The notes beneath the pieces were generated by a model. The model saw only the letters and a list, made by a program, of their open reading frames with translations. It was not told where the DNA came from and searched no databases. From positions 868,001-932,000 of the forward strand of contig NZ_CP068393.1 in assembly GCF_018128945.1 (NCBI RefSeq): a stretch of 64,000 nt of DNA, in the 5' to 3' direction. Source of the DNA: Aristaeella hokkaidonensis. GTDB lineage: Bacteria; Bacillota; Clostridia; Christensenellales; Aristaeellaceae. Of the stretch, positions 37,314 to 46,904 are shown piece by piece; the first letter of the stretch is position 1, and every line of letters starts with the position of its first letter. The translations under genes were made by a program, and so were the position numbers.

Positions 37314-39274
37314 GCGAGGCACGGGAACGGATGGAGCAGCTGGTCAGGCGGCTGAATGAGACATCCTATGCCTATTATGTGCTGGATAATCCCATCATTT
37401 CTGACATGCAATGGGATCAGATGTATGATGAACTGAAAAAGCTTGAGAGCGAAACCGGCATTGTGCTGCCTGATTCCCCGACAAAAAAAGTCGGCGGAGA
37501 GCCACTGAAAAGCTTTGAGGAACACCGCCATATCACAAGGCTGTGGTCCCTGGACAAGGTGCAGAGCCTTGAAGAACTGGAAGCCTGGATTCAGCGGACG
37601 GAAAAACTGGCAGAGGCTGAAAACCTCCAGTACTATCTGGAATACAAGTTTGACGGACTGACGCTAAACCTGACGTATGAAAACGGTAATCTGGTTCAGG
37701 CTGCCACCCGCGGAAACGGTATTACGGGCGAGGCGATTCTGCCGCAGGCACGCACAATTCATTCGGTTCCCAAAGCCATTCCATACAAGGGGCTGCTGGA
37801 AGTACAGGGTGAATGCATCATGCGGCTGAGCACCCTGGAAAAGTATAATAAAACAGCGAAGGAACCGCTTAAAAACGCGCGGAATGCAGCTGCAGGAGCG
37901 TTGCGGAATCTGGATCCGGCGGTTACGGCTTCCCGGCATCTGGACGCATTTTTCTATCAGATCGGGACCATTGAAAACCCGCCCTATGACAGCCAGCCCG
38001 GTATGCTGGATTTCCTGCGGCAGAACGGTTTTCAGGTCAGCCCATACCTGGGAAGCAGCAAAGGACGCCAGGCTCTGGAAGAATGTATTCTGGAGGTGGA
38101 AAAACGACGCAGCAGTCTCGACTGGCTGATTGACGGCGTTGTGATCAAGGTCGGTGATTATACCCTGCGGGAACGGATGGGATTTACGGAAAAATTCCCG
38201 CGGTGGGCGGTTGCATATAAATTCAAGGCAGAGGAATGCGTCACAAAACTTCTTGACGTCACCTGGGAACTTGGAAGAACCGGGAAACTGACCCCGCTTG
38301 CTCATGTGGAACCTGTGGATTTCTACGGGGTGACAGTGAAAAAGGCCACGCTGAATAATCTGGGAGATATACAGCGAAAAGACGTGGCGATCGGCTGCGA
38401 TGTGTGGATCCGGCGAAGCAACGATGTTATCCCTGAAATTATGGGACGGGCCGGAGATCCGAAAGAGGATGAAAAACCGATTGAAAAGCCGCAGATCTGT
38501 CCGGCGTGCGGAAGTCCTCTGATTGAACGGGGAGCACATCTGTTCTGCATGAACCGTGAAAGCTGCCGGCCCCAGGCTGTGGCACGACTGGCTCATTTTG
38601 CCGGGCGCGAAGCGATGGATATTGACGGCTTCAGTGAAAAGACGGCCGGGCAGCTGTATGACCAGATGGGTGTCAGACAGCCGGCAGACCTGTATACACT
38701 GACGCCCATGGACTTCCTGATGCTGGAAGGCTTTAAGGAAAAAAAGGCCGGAAACCTGTCGGACGCCCTGGAAAAGAGTAAACACTGTGATCTGGATGCC
38801 TTCCTGTTTGCACTGGGCATTCCGAATGTGGGCAGGAAAACGGCCAGGGATCTGGCCCAGCACTTTGGATCGCTGGAGAAACTGAAAGCAGCTGATGAAG
38901 CGTCGCTGACGGCCATTCCGGATATCGGCGGGATTGTGGCGGGCAGTGTAATTGAGTATTTCAGTTTCCCGGAAAACAATCAGATGATTGAAAGACTGTT
39001 TGCTGCCGGTGTTCATCCCGGTGAAATGCATTCCGCGGCGGAAGGTGTTTTTTCCAGCATGAGTATTGTGGTGACAGGTACGCTGCCAACACTCAGCCGG
39101 AAGCAGGCGGAAGACCTGATCCGCAGCCGGGGCGGCAACGCTTCCGGATCCGTCAGTAAAAAAACCGCATTCGTGGTAGTCGGCGAAGACGCAGGCAGCA
39201 AGCTGACCAAGGCGCAAAGTCTTGGCATCGAGACCATTGATGAGGCGGAATTGCTCAGGAGAGCTAATTCATAA
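37310..39274 (+). CDS. ligA: NAD-dependent DNA ligase LigA
   Basis: Seals nicks in replication and repair using NAD+. The 654-residue product has the N-terminal Ia domain and the adenylation domain with the AMP-binding lysine K113 in EYKFDGLTL. The OB domain, a four-cysteine zinc finger (CPACGSPLI...CMNRESC) and helix-hairpin-helix repeats (GIPNVGRKTARDLAQHFGS) follow. It ends in a BRCT domain (SIVVTGTLPTLSRKQAEDLI). The ATG overlaps the pcrA stop. Confidence 0.97.
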   Translation: MSEARERMEQLVRRLNETSYAYYVLDNPIISDMQWDQMYDELKKLESETGIVLPDSPTKKVGGEPLKSFEEHRHITRLWSLDKVQSLEELEAWIQRTEKLAEAENLQYYLEYKFDGLTLNLTYENGNLVQAATRGNGITGEAILPQARTIHSVPKAIPYKGLLEVQGECIMRLSTLEKYNKTAKEPLKNARNAAAGALRNLDPAVTASRHLDAFFYQIGTIENPPYDSQPGMLDFLRQNGFQVSPYLGSSKGRQALEECILEVEKRRSSLDWLIDGVVIKVGDYTLRERMGFTEKFPRWAVAYKFKAEECVTKLLDVTWELGRTGKLTPLAHVEPVDFYGVTVKKATLNNLGDIQRKDVAIGCDVWIRRSNDVIPEIMGRAGDPKEDEKPIEKPQICPACGSPLIERGAHLFCMNRESCRPQAVARLAHFAGREAMDIDGFSEKTAGQLYDQMGVRQPADLYTLTPMDFLMLEGFKEKKAGNLSDALEKSKHCDLDAFLFALGIPNVGRKTARDLAQHFGSLEKLKAADEASLTAIPDIGGIVAGSVIEYFSFPENNQMIERLFAAGVHPGEMHSAAEGVFSSMSIVVTGTLPTLSRKQAEDLIRSRGGNASGSVSKKTAFVVVGEDAGSKLTKAQSLGIETIDEAELLRRANS

Positions 39275-39288
39275 GGAGATTTGAAACT

Positions 39289-40077
39289 ATGTTTTCTGGT
39301 ATTACGTCGATGCTGCAAGAACTGAGGATGGATCCGGGCGGAACGATTATCACATTGCTGTATTTGGCTATCTGCCTGTTGTTCAGCCTGATCATCCATG
39401 AATGTGCACACGGTTATGCCGCGCTGAAATGCGGTGACTCTACTGCATGGTGGCTGGGGCGTCTGACACTGGATCCCCGCAAACACCTGGATCCGCTTGG
39501 TACGATCTGTATGATTTTTCTGAGGGTGGGATGGGCAAAACCCGTGCCGGTCAATCCCCGCAATTTCCGTCATTACAGAAGGGATTACATCATTGTTTCC
39601 CTGGCAGGTATTGTGACGAATCTGCTGATCTGTATCCTGAGCCTGATTATTTCAGCTATTCTTGCAAAATTCATCTGGGGGAAAGAGATTGTTTCACAAA
39701 TGGGTGATAAAGCCCTGCTGATCAATATTTATGAAGGCTTTTTACCGTATTATGTTTATTCCGGAGAGTTAAAGGCTTTGGCTGATTATGCTCAGATCCC
39801 CTGGCTGATGTATGTGCAGAGGCTGTTTCTGATGCTGGCGCAGATGAACCTGGGCCTGGCAATCTTTAATCTGCTTCCCGTGCCGCCGCTGGACGGCTTC
39901 CGGTTCATGGATCAGTTTGTTTTCAAAGGCCGTTTGGCTTTGAGTGCACAGACAATGCAGACCATTCATGTTGTTTTTCTGGTTATCTGCATGAGCGGTG
40001 CTCTCTCAGGCGTGCTCTCTGCTGCGAACAGCGCGGTGATGGGTGCCCTGACATCTGTGATATCCCTGATTATCTGA
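39289..40077 (+). CDS. Site-2 protease family membrane metalloprotease (M50)
   Basis: A 262-residue intramembrane zinc protease of the M50 family. The first membrane helix carries HECAH (H37, E38, H41), and a later helix carries LLPVPPLDGFR with the third metal ligand D202. About six hydrophobic helices are visible. There is no PDZ domain, so it is the short type rather than RseP-like. AAGGAGAT precedes the ATG. Genes of this type frequently sit just upstream of scpA-scpB in Clostridia, as here; the substrate is unknown. Confidence 0.92.
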   Translation: MFSGITSMLQELRMDPGGTIITLLYLAICLLFSLIIHECAHGYAALKCGDSTAWWLGRLTLDPRKHLDPLGTICMIFLRVGWAKPVPVNPRNFRHYRRDYIIVSLAGIVTNLLICILSLIISAILAKFIWGKEIVSQMGDKALLINIYEGFLPYYVYSGELKALADYAQIPWLMYVQRLFLMLAQMNLGLAIFNLLPVPPLDGFRFMDQFVFKGRLALSAQTMQTIHVVFLVICMSGALSGVLSAANSAVMGALTSVISLII

Positions 40078-40099
40078 AGACGGAGATAATAGATTATCA

Positions 40100-40900
40100 A
40101 TGATCACACTGGCCTTTAAGCTGAAGGATTTTGACGGTCCGCTGGATCTGCTGCTGACATTGATCGGCAAAGCCCAGATTGATATCCGGGATATCTTTGT
40201 CAGTGAAATTACAGACCAGTATCTGGAAATAGTCCGGAATGCGCCTGACCTGGATATGGATGAGGCAAGCGACTTCCTGTTGATGGCGGCAACGCTGCTG
40301 GAAATCAAAAGCCGGGCCATGCTGCCGCGTCCGCCGAAAACAGAGGATGAAACAGATCCCGAAACTGAACTGATCAGAAGGCTCGAGGAATATAAACGAT
40401 TCCGGGAAACGGCCGAAAGCATGAAATCCTTTGAAGACGCCGCAAAACGTGTTTTCACAAAACTGCCCGAGGAATACCCGCTTCCGCCGCAGGAGGTTGA
40501 ACTGACAGGCCTGACGCTGCAGGGACTGCAGGAAGCTTTCCTGAGGATCTGGCAGCGGAGGCCGCAGCTGGATGATGATCCTGAAAGCAATCATTACGCA
40601 CCGAGGAACATCCACAGAGACAGTCATACAGTGCAGGAATGCATGCTGAACCTGATCTATCGTATCCGTAAGAAAAAAAGGATGCGGTTTGAGGACGCTT
40701 TTTCGGAAGCACCTACACGGGAGGAAGTTGTTACGTATTTCCTGGCGGTTCTGGAGCTGCTTAAGCTTGGACAGATGCATGTGAAACAGGATGCTGTATA
40801 CGGCGGGATAGAGCTGATTGCCGGTAAAGCCAGGCAAAAAAAGACACCGAAGGATCTGACGGATATGACCGGGGAGGTGACTACGACCCTTGAACAATGA
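40100..40900 (+). CDS. scpA: Segregation and condensation protein A
   Basis: Kleisin subunit bridging the Smc dimer in chromosome condensation. The 266-residue product has the N-terminal helical domain (FDGPLDLLLTLIGKAQIDIRDIFVSEITDQYLE), a variable middle and a C-terminal winged helix (EEVVTYFLAVLELLKLGQMHVKQ). The ribosome binding site is modest (CGGAGATAA). The 3' end overlaps the scpB TTG start by 11 bases, suggesting coupled translation of the complex partners. Confidence 0.95.
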   Translation: MITLAFKLKDFDGPLDLLLTLIGKAQIDIRDIFVSEITDQYLEIVRNAPDLDMDEASDFLLMAATLLEIKSRAMLPRPPKTEDETDPETELIRRLEEYKRFRETAESMKSFEDAAKRVFTKLPEEYPLPPQEVELTGLTLQGLQEAFLRIWQRRPQLDDDPESNHYAPRNIHRDSHTVQECMLNLIYRIRKKKRMRFEDAFSEAPTREEVVTYFLAVLELLKLGQMHVKQDAVYGGIELIAGKARQKKTPKDLTDMTGEVTTTLEQ

Positions 40901-41450
40901 GGAAGGAAACCTGAAGGGAAGAATCGAGGCCATCCTGTTTGTGGCAGGGGAAGCAGTACCTGTCAAGGAACTTGCACGGGCGCTACAGACCGGAGAAAAG
41001 GAAGTCCGGGAGGCAATCGACAGCCTGAAGGACGAATATGATTATGAACAGCGGGGATTTCTGCTGAAACGGTTCGGAGATCATGTGCAGCTGGCAACCC
41101 GGCCGCTGTATTCCGGAGATGTTGTAAGACTATTACAGCCTGTTCAGCAGCAAAGCCTCAGCCAGGCGGCCATGGAGACGCTGGCGGTTGTTGCATACAA
41201 ACAGCCTGTAACCCGCGCTGAGGTAGAACAGATACGGGGTGTCAAGTGCGATTACAGCCTTCAGAGCCTGATGCTGAAGGGACTGATTCGTGAAGCGGGA
41301 AGAAAAGACACCATCGGGAGACCGATCCTCTTCTGTACAACGGATGAGTTCCTGAGCCATTTCGGACTGGAAGATCTGAACGGGCTGCCGCCAATGCCGC
41401 AGCCGGAAGATGCGGAAAAAAAGGAAGATATGGAAGAACTGATTCCTTAA
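40890..41450 (+). CDS. scpB: Segregation and condensation protein B
   Basis: Winged-helix partner of ScpA in the Smc-ScpAB condensin. The 186-residue product has two winged-helix domains (GRIEAILFVAGEAVPVKELARAL; LAVVAYKQPVTRAEVEQIRGV; RKDTIGRPILFCTTDEFLSHFGL). The start is TTG 40890, preceded by GGGGAGGTG within scpA; the nearby ATG at 40897 is out of frame. The C-terminus is acidic. It closes the yerC-to-scpB run. Confidence 0.94.
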   Translation: MNNEEGNLKGRIEAILFVAGEAVPVKELARALQTGEKEVREAIDSLKDEYDYEQRGFLLKRFGDHVQLATRPLYSGDVVRLLQPVQQQSLSQAAMETLAVVAYKQPVTRAEVEQIRGVKCDYSLQSLMLKGLIREAGRKDTIGRPILFCTTDEFLSHFGLEDLNGLPPMPQPEDAEKKEDMEELIP

Positions 41451-41498
41451 GAAACAAGATCATAAAGATACACGAACCAAATGAAAGGAGAAAGAACC

Positions 41499-44366
41499 AT
41501 GGACGAGCAGAGAAAACCGAGATCCCGGGAGAAAAAGGTTGTCAATGAAGGCAAAGGCGTCGAGAAACGCGGTGAAGGTCTTGGCACAGGCCCTGTAAAC
41601 AATACGGGAAGCTACGAAGACCGCCGTCAGCAGCAAAGTGCGTCACAGGCGTCGCCTTTCGGTAATATGAACCAGCGGCCGGCATCGGGACAATCGGGTT
41701 CCGGACGTCCGGTTCAGCAGAATCCTTTCGGGCAGCAGCGCCCCGCCCAGAGACCTGACAGCTCCGGATTCCCGTTCGGACAGGGTGGTCAGAAGGCAGG
41801 CACACAGAATCCGTTTGGTAATACAGCCAGGCCGGCAGGCGGTTCTGCAAATCCTTTCGGATCACGTCCGGCAGCTGGTCAGGCTGATCCATTCGGTACA
41901 CGTCCTTCCACCGGAACAAACGCAGGCGGACAGGGACAGCATCATTACGGAGTGAAACAGAACGGCACGGGAACCCAGCGTGCCTCAGGAAGCGGTTCTG
42001 GCATGGGCGGAGGCAAACTGCTGCTGATTATTGCCGCCCTCGTACTTCTCCTGGGAGGCGGCGGACTGAGTGGCCTGTTCGGAGGAGAAGACAGCGGCAG
42101 CAGCAGTGTAACGAACATTCTGAATACAGTAACACAGTCCGACGAAACCTCTTCAGGCTCAACTGCTTCTTCGGGAAGCGGGATGGATATCAGTAACCTG
42201 CTGAGCTCCCTCATGGGATCCGGAAGCACAGCCTATGACTATACCGGCAGTGCTGACAGCCTTTTTTCCGGACTGACAGGAACGGGAACTGTTTCGAATC
42301 AGAGCAGCGCGGTTCCTTACTTTACCTCTTCTGGTGAAGACAACACAACGGCACTGGACGAGACTGTTGCCACGGGAGCACGGGCCAAATTCACAGAGAT
42401 TATCGGAAACAAGCAGGACAATGTGACAATCATGGTTTACATGTGCGGCACAGACCTGGAAAGCCAGCAGGGAATGGCGACTTCCGACCTGAAGGAAATG
42501 GCTGCTGCAACAGTCGGAGACAAAATAAACCTGATTGTGTTTACCGGAGGATGCAGCAGATGGCGTAACAATGTTGTTTCCTCATCTGTAAACCAGATTT
42601 ATCAGATAAAGGATGGCAAGTTCCTCTGCCTGGAAAAGGATATGGGCAGAGGAAGCATGGTCAGTCCCGATACGCTGACAACCTTTATACAGTACGGTAA
42701 GAAAAACTTCCCGGCAAACCGGATGTGTCTCATTTTCTGGGATCACGGCGGCGGTTCGGTCAGCGGATTCGGTTATGATGAAAAGGTCGGCCATAACCAG
42801 TCCATGACACTGGCCGGGATTAACAGCGCCCTGAAAAAGGCGAACGTCAAGTTTGATTTTATCGGATTTGACGCCTGTCTGATGGCAACCGTGGAAAACG
42901 GTATCATGCTGAGCCAGTATGCGGATTATATGATTGCCAGCGAAGAAACGGAACCGGGTGTCGGCTGGTATTATACAAACTGGCTGAACAACCTGAACAA
43001 AAACACCAGTCTTCCCACAATTCAGATCGGAAAGCAGATCGCGGATGATTTCGTTGAAGTCTGCAACCGCCAGTGCCGCGGGCAGGCAACAACCCTCAGC
43101 GTTGTGGACCTTGCCGAACTCCAGGCTACGGTTCCGGATGAACTGAAACAGTTCAGTATTGATACAAACGAGCTGATTCAGAACAAGGAATACAAGACGG
43201 TATCCAAAGCACGCAGTAAAACCCGGGAATTTGCCCAGTCCAGCCGCATCGACCAGATCGACATGGTGGATTTTGCAAAGAATATGGGTACTGCTGAGGG
43301 CAAGTCGCTGGCCAAGGCACTGCAGGGGGCTGTGAAGTATAACAGAACCGGCGGCAGCATCAGCCATGCCTACGGCCTGAGTATCTATTTCCCTTACCAG
43401 CGGGCAAACAAGGTGAATCAGATGGTGTCCACCTACCAGGCGATCGGCATGGATGAAGAGTACACCCGGTGCATTCAGGAGTTTGCCAGCCTGGAAGTCA
43501 GCGGCCAGGTCAGCGCAGGAACGTCCCTGAACAATTACGGGAGCGGTGCCTATGCATCACCGGACCTGCTTGGAAGCCTGCTCGGACAGGGCGGCGGTTA
43601 TACATCCTCCTACTCTTCAGGCGGCCTTACGGAACTGCTGGGCGGCCTTTACGGAGGCGGCAGCAGCGGTTCCACGGGAAGCATCCTGGACCTGTTCATG
43701 GGCCGCAGCATGACGGCGGAAAACGCGGCTGAATATATCCTGGACAATCATTTCGACGCTTCCCGGCTGGTATGGAAAGACGGAAAAATTACGCTGGAGA
43801 AAGAACAGTGGGATCTGGTGACCTCCCTGTTGATGAATGTGTTCTACAATGACGGAACAGGATTTATCGACCTTGGCATGGATACCACCTTTGAGACTGA
43901 AGGTAACAGCCTTATGTCCGAATATGACGGCACATGGCTGTCTATCGACCGTCAGCCGGTGGCCTATTACTATCTGAATACCGTGGATGACGGAGATAAC
44001 TACGTGATCAGCGGATATGTTCCCGCACTGCTTAACGGGGAACAGGTCAACCTGATCCTGAATTTTGACAGTGAACATGACGGAGACGGATATATTGCGG
44101 GTGCGCTGAAAAAGTATACGGACGATGAATCTGACACCCAGGCGAAAGAACTGATTGCGATCGGAAAAGGTGATACGCTTCAGTTCCTGTGTGACTACTT
44201 CGACTATGAAGGCGTTTACCGCGATACTTACAAGCTGGGCGAACCGATCACGCTTGGTGATACGGTTGAGATAGCCAATACACCGATTGACAGGAGCAAA
44301 TGCCAGGTTACCTTCAGGCTGACTGATATCTATCAGCAGAATTACTGGACACCTGCTGTCAGGTAA
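41499..44366 (+). CDS. Membrane-anchored clostripain-type (C11) cysteine protease
   Basis: A 955-residue protein. Residues 1-170 are Gln/Gly/Pro-rich with repeated NPFG-type motifs (NPFGQQ, FPFGQG, NPFGNT, NPFGSR, DPFGTR). One membrane helix follows (about 173-190), then a Ser/Gly/Thr-rich linker (190-300) and the peptidase C11 domain. The domain has VTIMVYMCGTDLES, catalytic His H416 in FWDHGGGSVSGFGYDE and catalytic Cys C460 in GFDACLMAT. A second Gly/Ser-rich linker (about 685-740) precedes a C-terminal beta-rich domain. AAAGGAGA supports ATG 41499. C11 enzymes usually cut after Arg. The topology suggests an extracellular protease held at the membrane; its substrate is unknown. Confidence 0.9.
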   Translation: MDEQRKPRSREKKVVNEGKGVEKRGEGLGTGPVNNTGSYEDRRQQQSASQASPFGNMNQRPASGQSGSGRPVQQNPFGQQRPAQRPDSSGFPFGQGGQKAGTQNPFGNTARPAGGSANPFGSRPAAGQADPFGTRPSTGTNAGGQGQHHYGVKQNGTGTQRASGSGSGMGGGKLLLIIAALVLLLGGGGLSGLFGGEDSGSSSVTNILNTVTQSDETSSGSTASSGSGMDISNLLSSLMGSGSTAYDYTGSADSLFSGLTGTGTVSNQSSAVPYFTSSGEDNTTALDETVATGARAKFTEIIGNKQDNVTIMVYMCGTDLESQQGMATSDLKEMAAATVGDKINLIVFTGGCSRWRNNVVSSSVNQIYQIKDGKFLCLEKDMGRGSMVSPDTLTTFIQYGKKNFPANRMCLIFWDHGGGSVSGFGYDEKVGHNQSMTLAGINSALKKANVKFDFIGFDACLMATVENGIMLSQYADYMIASEETEPGVGWYYTNWLNNLNKNTSLPTIQIGKQIADDFVEVCNRQCRGQATTLSVVDLAELQATVPDELKQFSIDTNELIQNKEYKTVSKARSKTREFAQSSRIDQIDMVDFAKNMGTAEGKSLAKALQGAVKYNRTGGSISHAYGLSIYFPYQRANKVNQMVSTYQAIGMDEEYTRCIQEFASLEVSGQVSAGTSLNNYGSGAYASPDLLGSLLGQGGGYTSSYSSGGLTELLGGLYGGGSSGSTGSILDLFMGRSMTAENAAEYILDNHFDASRLVWKDGKITLEKEQWDLVTSLLMNVFYNDGTGFIDLGMDTTFETEGNSLMSEYDGTWLSIDRQPVAYYYLNTVDDGDNYVISGYVPALLNGEQVNLILNFDSEHDGDGYIAGALKKYTDDESDTQAKELIAIGKGDTLQFLCDYFDYEGVYRDTYKLGEPITLGDTVEIANTPIDRSKCQVTFRLTDIYQQNYWTPAVR

Positions 44367-44390
44367 AAACAGAAAATGGAGCATCCTGAT

Positions 44391-46250
44391 ATGGATTTAA
44401 ATGACAAAATTGAGAAAATCCTGGAAAAGGTTCAGAAGGCACCGCGCTATACCGGCGGCGAGATGAATACGGAAGTGAAGGGCTGGGATGAATGTCCGCT
44501 GCACTTCGGATTCTGTTTTCCGGACACATATGAGGTAGGCATGAGCCACCTGGGCATGAAGATTCTGTACGGGCTGATTAACCGCGAAAGCTGGAGCCTG
44601 TGCGAACGGTTTTTCATGCCTTGGACGGATATGATCGCACTGATGGAGGAAGAGCAGCTTCCGCTGCTGTCCATGGAAAGCAGACATCCGCTGAACGCAT
44701 TTGACGTTATCGGCTTCACGCTCCAGTATGAAATGAGCTTCAGCAATATCCTGGCGATGCTGAAGATGGGTGGTGTTCCGCTGGAAAGCAGTGAACGGGG
44801 AGAAACTGACCCCATTGTGGTGGCCGGGGGACCCTGCGCCTTTAACCCGGAGCCGCTGGCTGATTTCATTGACGCGTTTATGATCGGCGACGGGGAAGAT
44901 GTGATGACAGAGCTGAACCGTGTCATTCTCGAACGCAAGGAAAAAGGACTGAGCCGGGAAGCTTGCCTGAAAAAGCTTGCCCAACTGGAAGGCGTGTATG
45001 TTCCTTCCCTGTACGACGTGACATACAATGAGGACGGGACCGTTGCGTCTGTGACACCCAATTGCGCGGAAGCACCGGCGACTGTCCGGAAACGGGTGGT
45101 TGTTGACCTGAACAACACCTATTATCCTGAAGAGTTTCCCGTACCTTATACGGAAGTGATCTTTGACCGTATCATGCTGGAAATCATGCGCGGGTGTACA
45201 AGGGGATGCCGTTTCTGTCAGGCAGGCATTCTGTACCGGCCTGTACGGGAAAGAAGCATGGAAAAGCTGATTGACCTGGCTGAAAAACTGCTGAATTCCA
45301 CCGGATATGAAGAGATCAGTCTGAGCAGTCTTTCAAGCGGAGATTACAGCTGCCTGCCTGAACTGATCCGGGAGCTCATGAAACGCATGAAGGAAAAGCG
45401 GATATCTATCTCTCTGCCAAGCCTGCGGATCGACAGCGTGCTGAAAGAAAGCCTTGAGGAAACGCAGCAGGTCAGGAAAACCAGCCTTACTTTTGCGCCG
45501 GAAGCAGGAACGCAGCGCATGCGTGATGTGATCAACAAAGGTGTAACGGAAGAGGATCTGCTGGGCAAAGTGCGGGATGCCTTTGAAGGCGGATGGAGCA
45601 GCGTAAAACTGTATTTCATGTCCGGCCTGCCGACAGAAACCACAGAAGATCTGGACGGTATCGCGGACCTGGCCAGGAAAGTCATTGCCGAATACTTTAA
45701 TGTCCCCAAGACACAAAGAGCCAAGGGGCTGCGGGTGACAGTGAGCGTAAGCGTATTTGTCCCCAAGCCCTTTACGCCCTTCCAGTGGGCTGCCCAGGAT
45801 ACGCTGGATGCGATTATCGCAAAGCAGGAGCATCTGAGACAGGTGCTCAATATCAAAGGCGTGACTTTCCACTGGCATGAGCCTTATGTCAGTTTCCTCG
45901 AAGCCTGTTTTGCCCGGGGTGACCGAAGAATGGGCCGTGTGCTGAGGAGCGCTTTTGAAAAGGGATGCATTCTGGACGGGTGGAATGAAACCTTCCGCTA
46001 TGATCTGTGGATGGAAGCATTCAGGGACTGCGGCCTTGACCCGGCTTTTTACGCACACCGGGCCAGAACAAAGGAAGAAGTCCTGCCATGGGATCATATA
46101 GACAGCGGGGTTACAAAACAGTTCCTCTGGCATGAAAAAGAAAAAAGTGAACGCGCGGAGACAACGAAGGATTGCCGGAAAGGCTGCAACGGATGCGGTT
46201 TACAGCGCTGGAAGGGAGTATGTTCATATGCGAATGCTGGCAGTGTTTGA
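44391..46250 (+). CDS. Radical SAM protein with B12-binding-like N-terminus (TIGR03960 type)
   Basis: A 619-residue radical SAM protein. The N-terminus (KVQKAPRYTGGE...LHFGFCFPDTYEVGMSHLGMKILYGL) is the B12-binding-like region. The cluster motif is C269-x3-C273-x2-C276 in CTRGCRFCQAG, followed by YRPVRERS and LTFAPEAGTQRMR. The C-terminus has a cysteine-rich tail (DCRKGCNGCGLQRWKGVC). ATG 44391 is preferred because GGAG lies 9 bases upstream and family members start at this point. The reaction is unknown. It is almost always paired with the next gene, which may form one functional unit with it. Confidence 0.92.
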   Translation: MDLNDKIEKILEKVQKAPRYTGGEMNTEVKGWDECPLHFGFCFPDTYEVGMSHLGMKILYGLINRESWSLCERFFMPWTDMIALMEEEQLPLLSMESRHPLNAFDVIGFTLQYEMSFSNILAMLKMGGVPLESSERGETDPIVVAGGPCAFNPEPLADFIDAFMIGDGEDVMTELNRVILERKEKGLSREACLKKLAQLEGVYVPSLYDVTYNEDGTVASVTPNCAEAPATVRKRVVVDLNNTYYPEEFPVPYTEVIFDRIMLEIMRGCTRGCRFCQAGILYRPVRERSMEKLIDLAEKLLNSTGYEEISLSSLSSGDYSCLPELIRELMKRMKEKRISISLPSLRIDSVLKESLEETQQVRKTSLTFAPEAGTQRMRDVINKGVTEEDLLGKVRDAFEGGWSSVKLYFMSGLPTETTEDLDGIADLARKVIAEYFNVPKTQRAKGLRVTVSVSVFVPKPFTPFQWAAQDTLDAIIAKQEHLRQVLNIKGVTFHWHEPYVSFLEACFARGDRRMGRVLRSAFEKGCILDGWNETFRYDLWMEAFRDCGLDPAFYAHRARTKEEVLPWDHIDSGVTKQFLWHEKEKSERAETTKDCRKGCNGCGLQRWKGVCSYANAGSV

Positions 46251-46902
46251 AAAAGGTGAAAGAATCAGGCATATCGGACATCTTGATATTCAGCGCAGCG
46301 TACAGCGCGGACTCCGCAGGAGCGGCCTGCCGGTGGCATATTCCAACGGATTCAATCCCCATATCCTGATCACATTCGCGAGTGCTTTATCAACAGGAGC
46401 CTGCGGGACCCGGGAAATTATGGATGTGACGATGGCTGAGGAGGTCAGTGAAGAGGAGTTCCTTGATCGGATGAACCGTGCCATGCCAAAGGATATGCAG
46501 CTGTCTGAAGCACGGGCGGTGGATCAGAAACATCCCGCACTGATGGCCAGCCTTCGTGCGGCAGAATACGACCTGCTGATCAGGGATCCGGAGACGGCAG
46601 AGAAGCTGACAGCCGCCATTCCTTCGATGATGGCAAAGGAAACGGTGACTGCCATGCGAAAAACAAAAACAGCGCTGAAGGAATGCGATATCAAACCGCT
46701 GATCTATGAACTGAAGGGTGACGGACAGCATATCCTGGCGACACTTGTGCTGACTGAACGCGAGGCCTGCAAACCGGGGATGCTGATTGAAGCGCTGGCC
46801 AGGGAAGCCGGGATAAGCGAAGAAGTACGAATGCTGGTTACCCGGACAGGACTCATGGGAATGGATCCGGAAGGCCGGCTTGTTCCGCTGGAGAGGCTTT
46901 GA
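46228..46902 (+). CDS. Radical-SAM-linked DUF2344 protein (TIGR03936 type)
   Basis: A 224-residue protein with the family start MLAVFEKGERIRHIGHLDIQRSVQRGLRRSGLPVAYSNGFNPHILITFASALSTG. No catalytic motif is known to me; it travels with the preceding radical SAM family and is sometimes fused to it. ATG 46228 follows GGAAGGGAG and overlaps the end of the radical SAM gene by 23 bases, so coupled translation is likely. RNase E/G follows, an arrangement seen in many Clostridia. Confidence 0.92.
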   Translation: MRMLAVFEKGERIRHIGHLDIQRSVQRGLRRSGLPVAYSNGFNPHILITFASALSTGACGTREIMDVTMAEEVSEEEFLDRMNRAMPKDMQLSEARAVDQKHPALMASLRAAEYDLLIRDPETAEKLTAAIPSMMAKETVTAMRKTKTALKECDIKPLIYELKGDGQHILATLVLTEREACKPGMLIEALAREAGISEEVRMLVTRTGLMGMDPEGRLVPLERL

Positions 46903-46904
46903 GT

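Noticed and set aside
37664..39217. A 517-codon minus-strand frame over ligA
   Set aside because: Shadow of ligA: the plus strand carries the complete ligase domain order.
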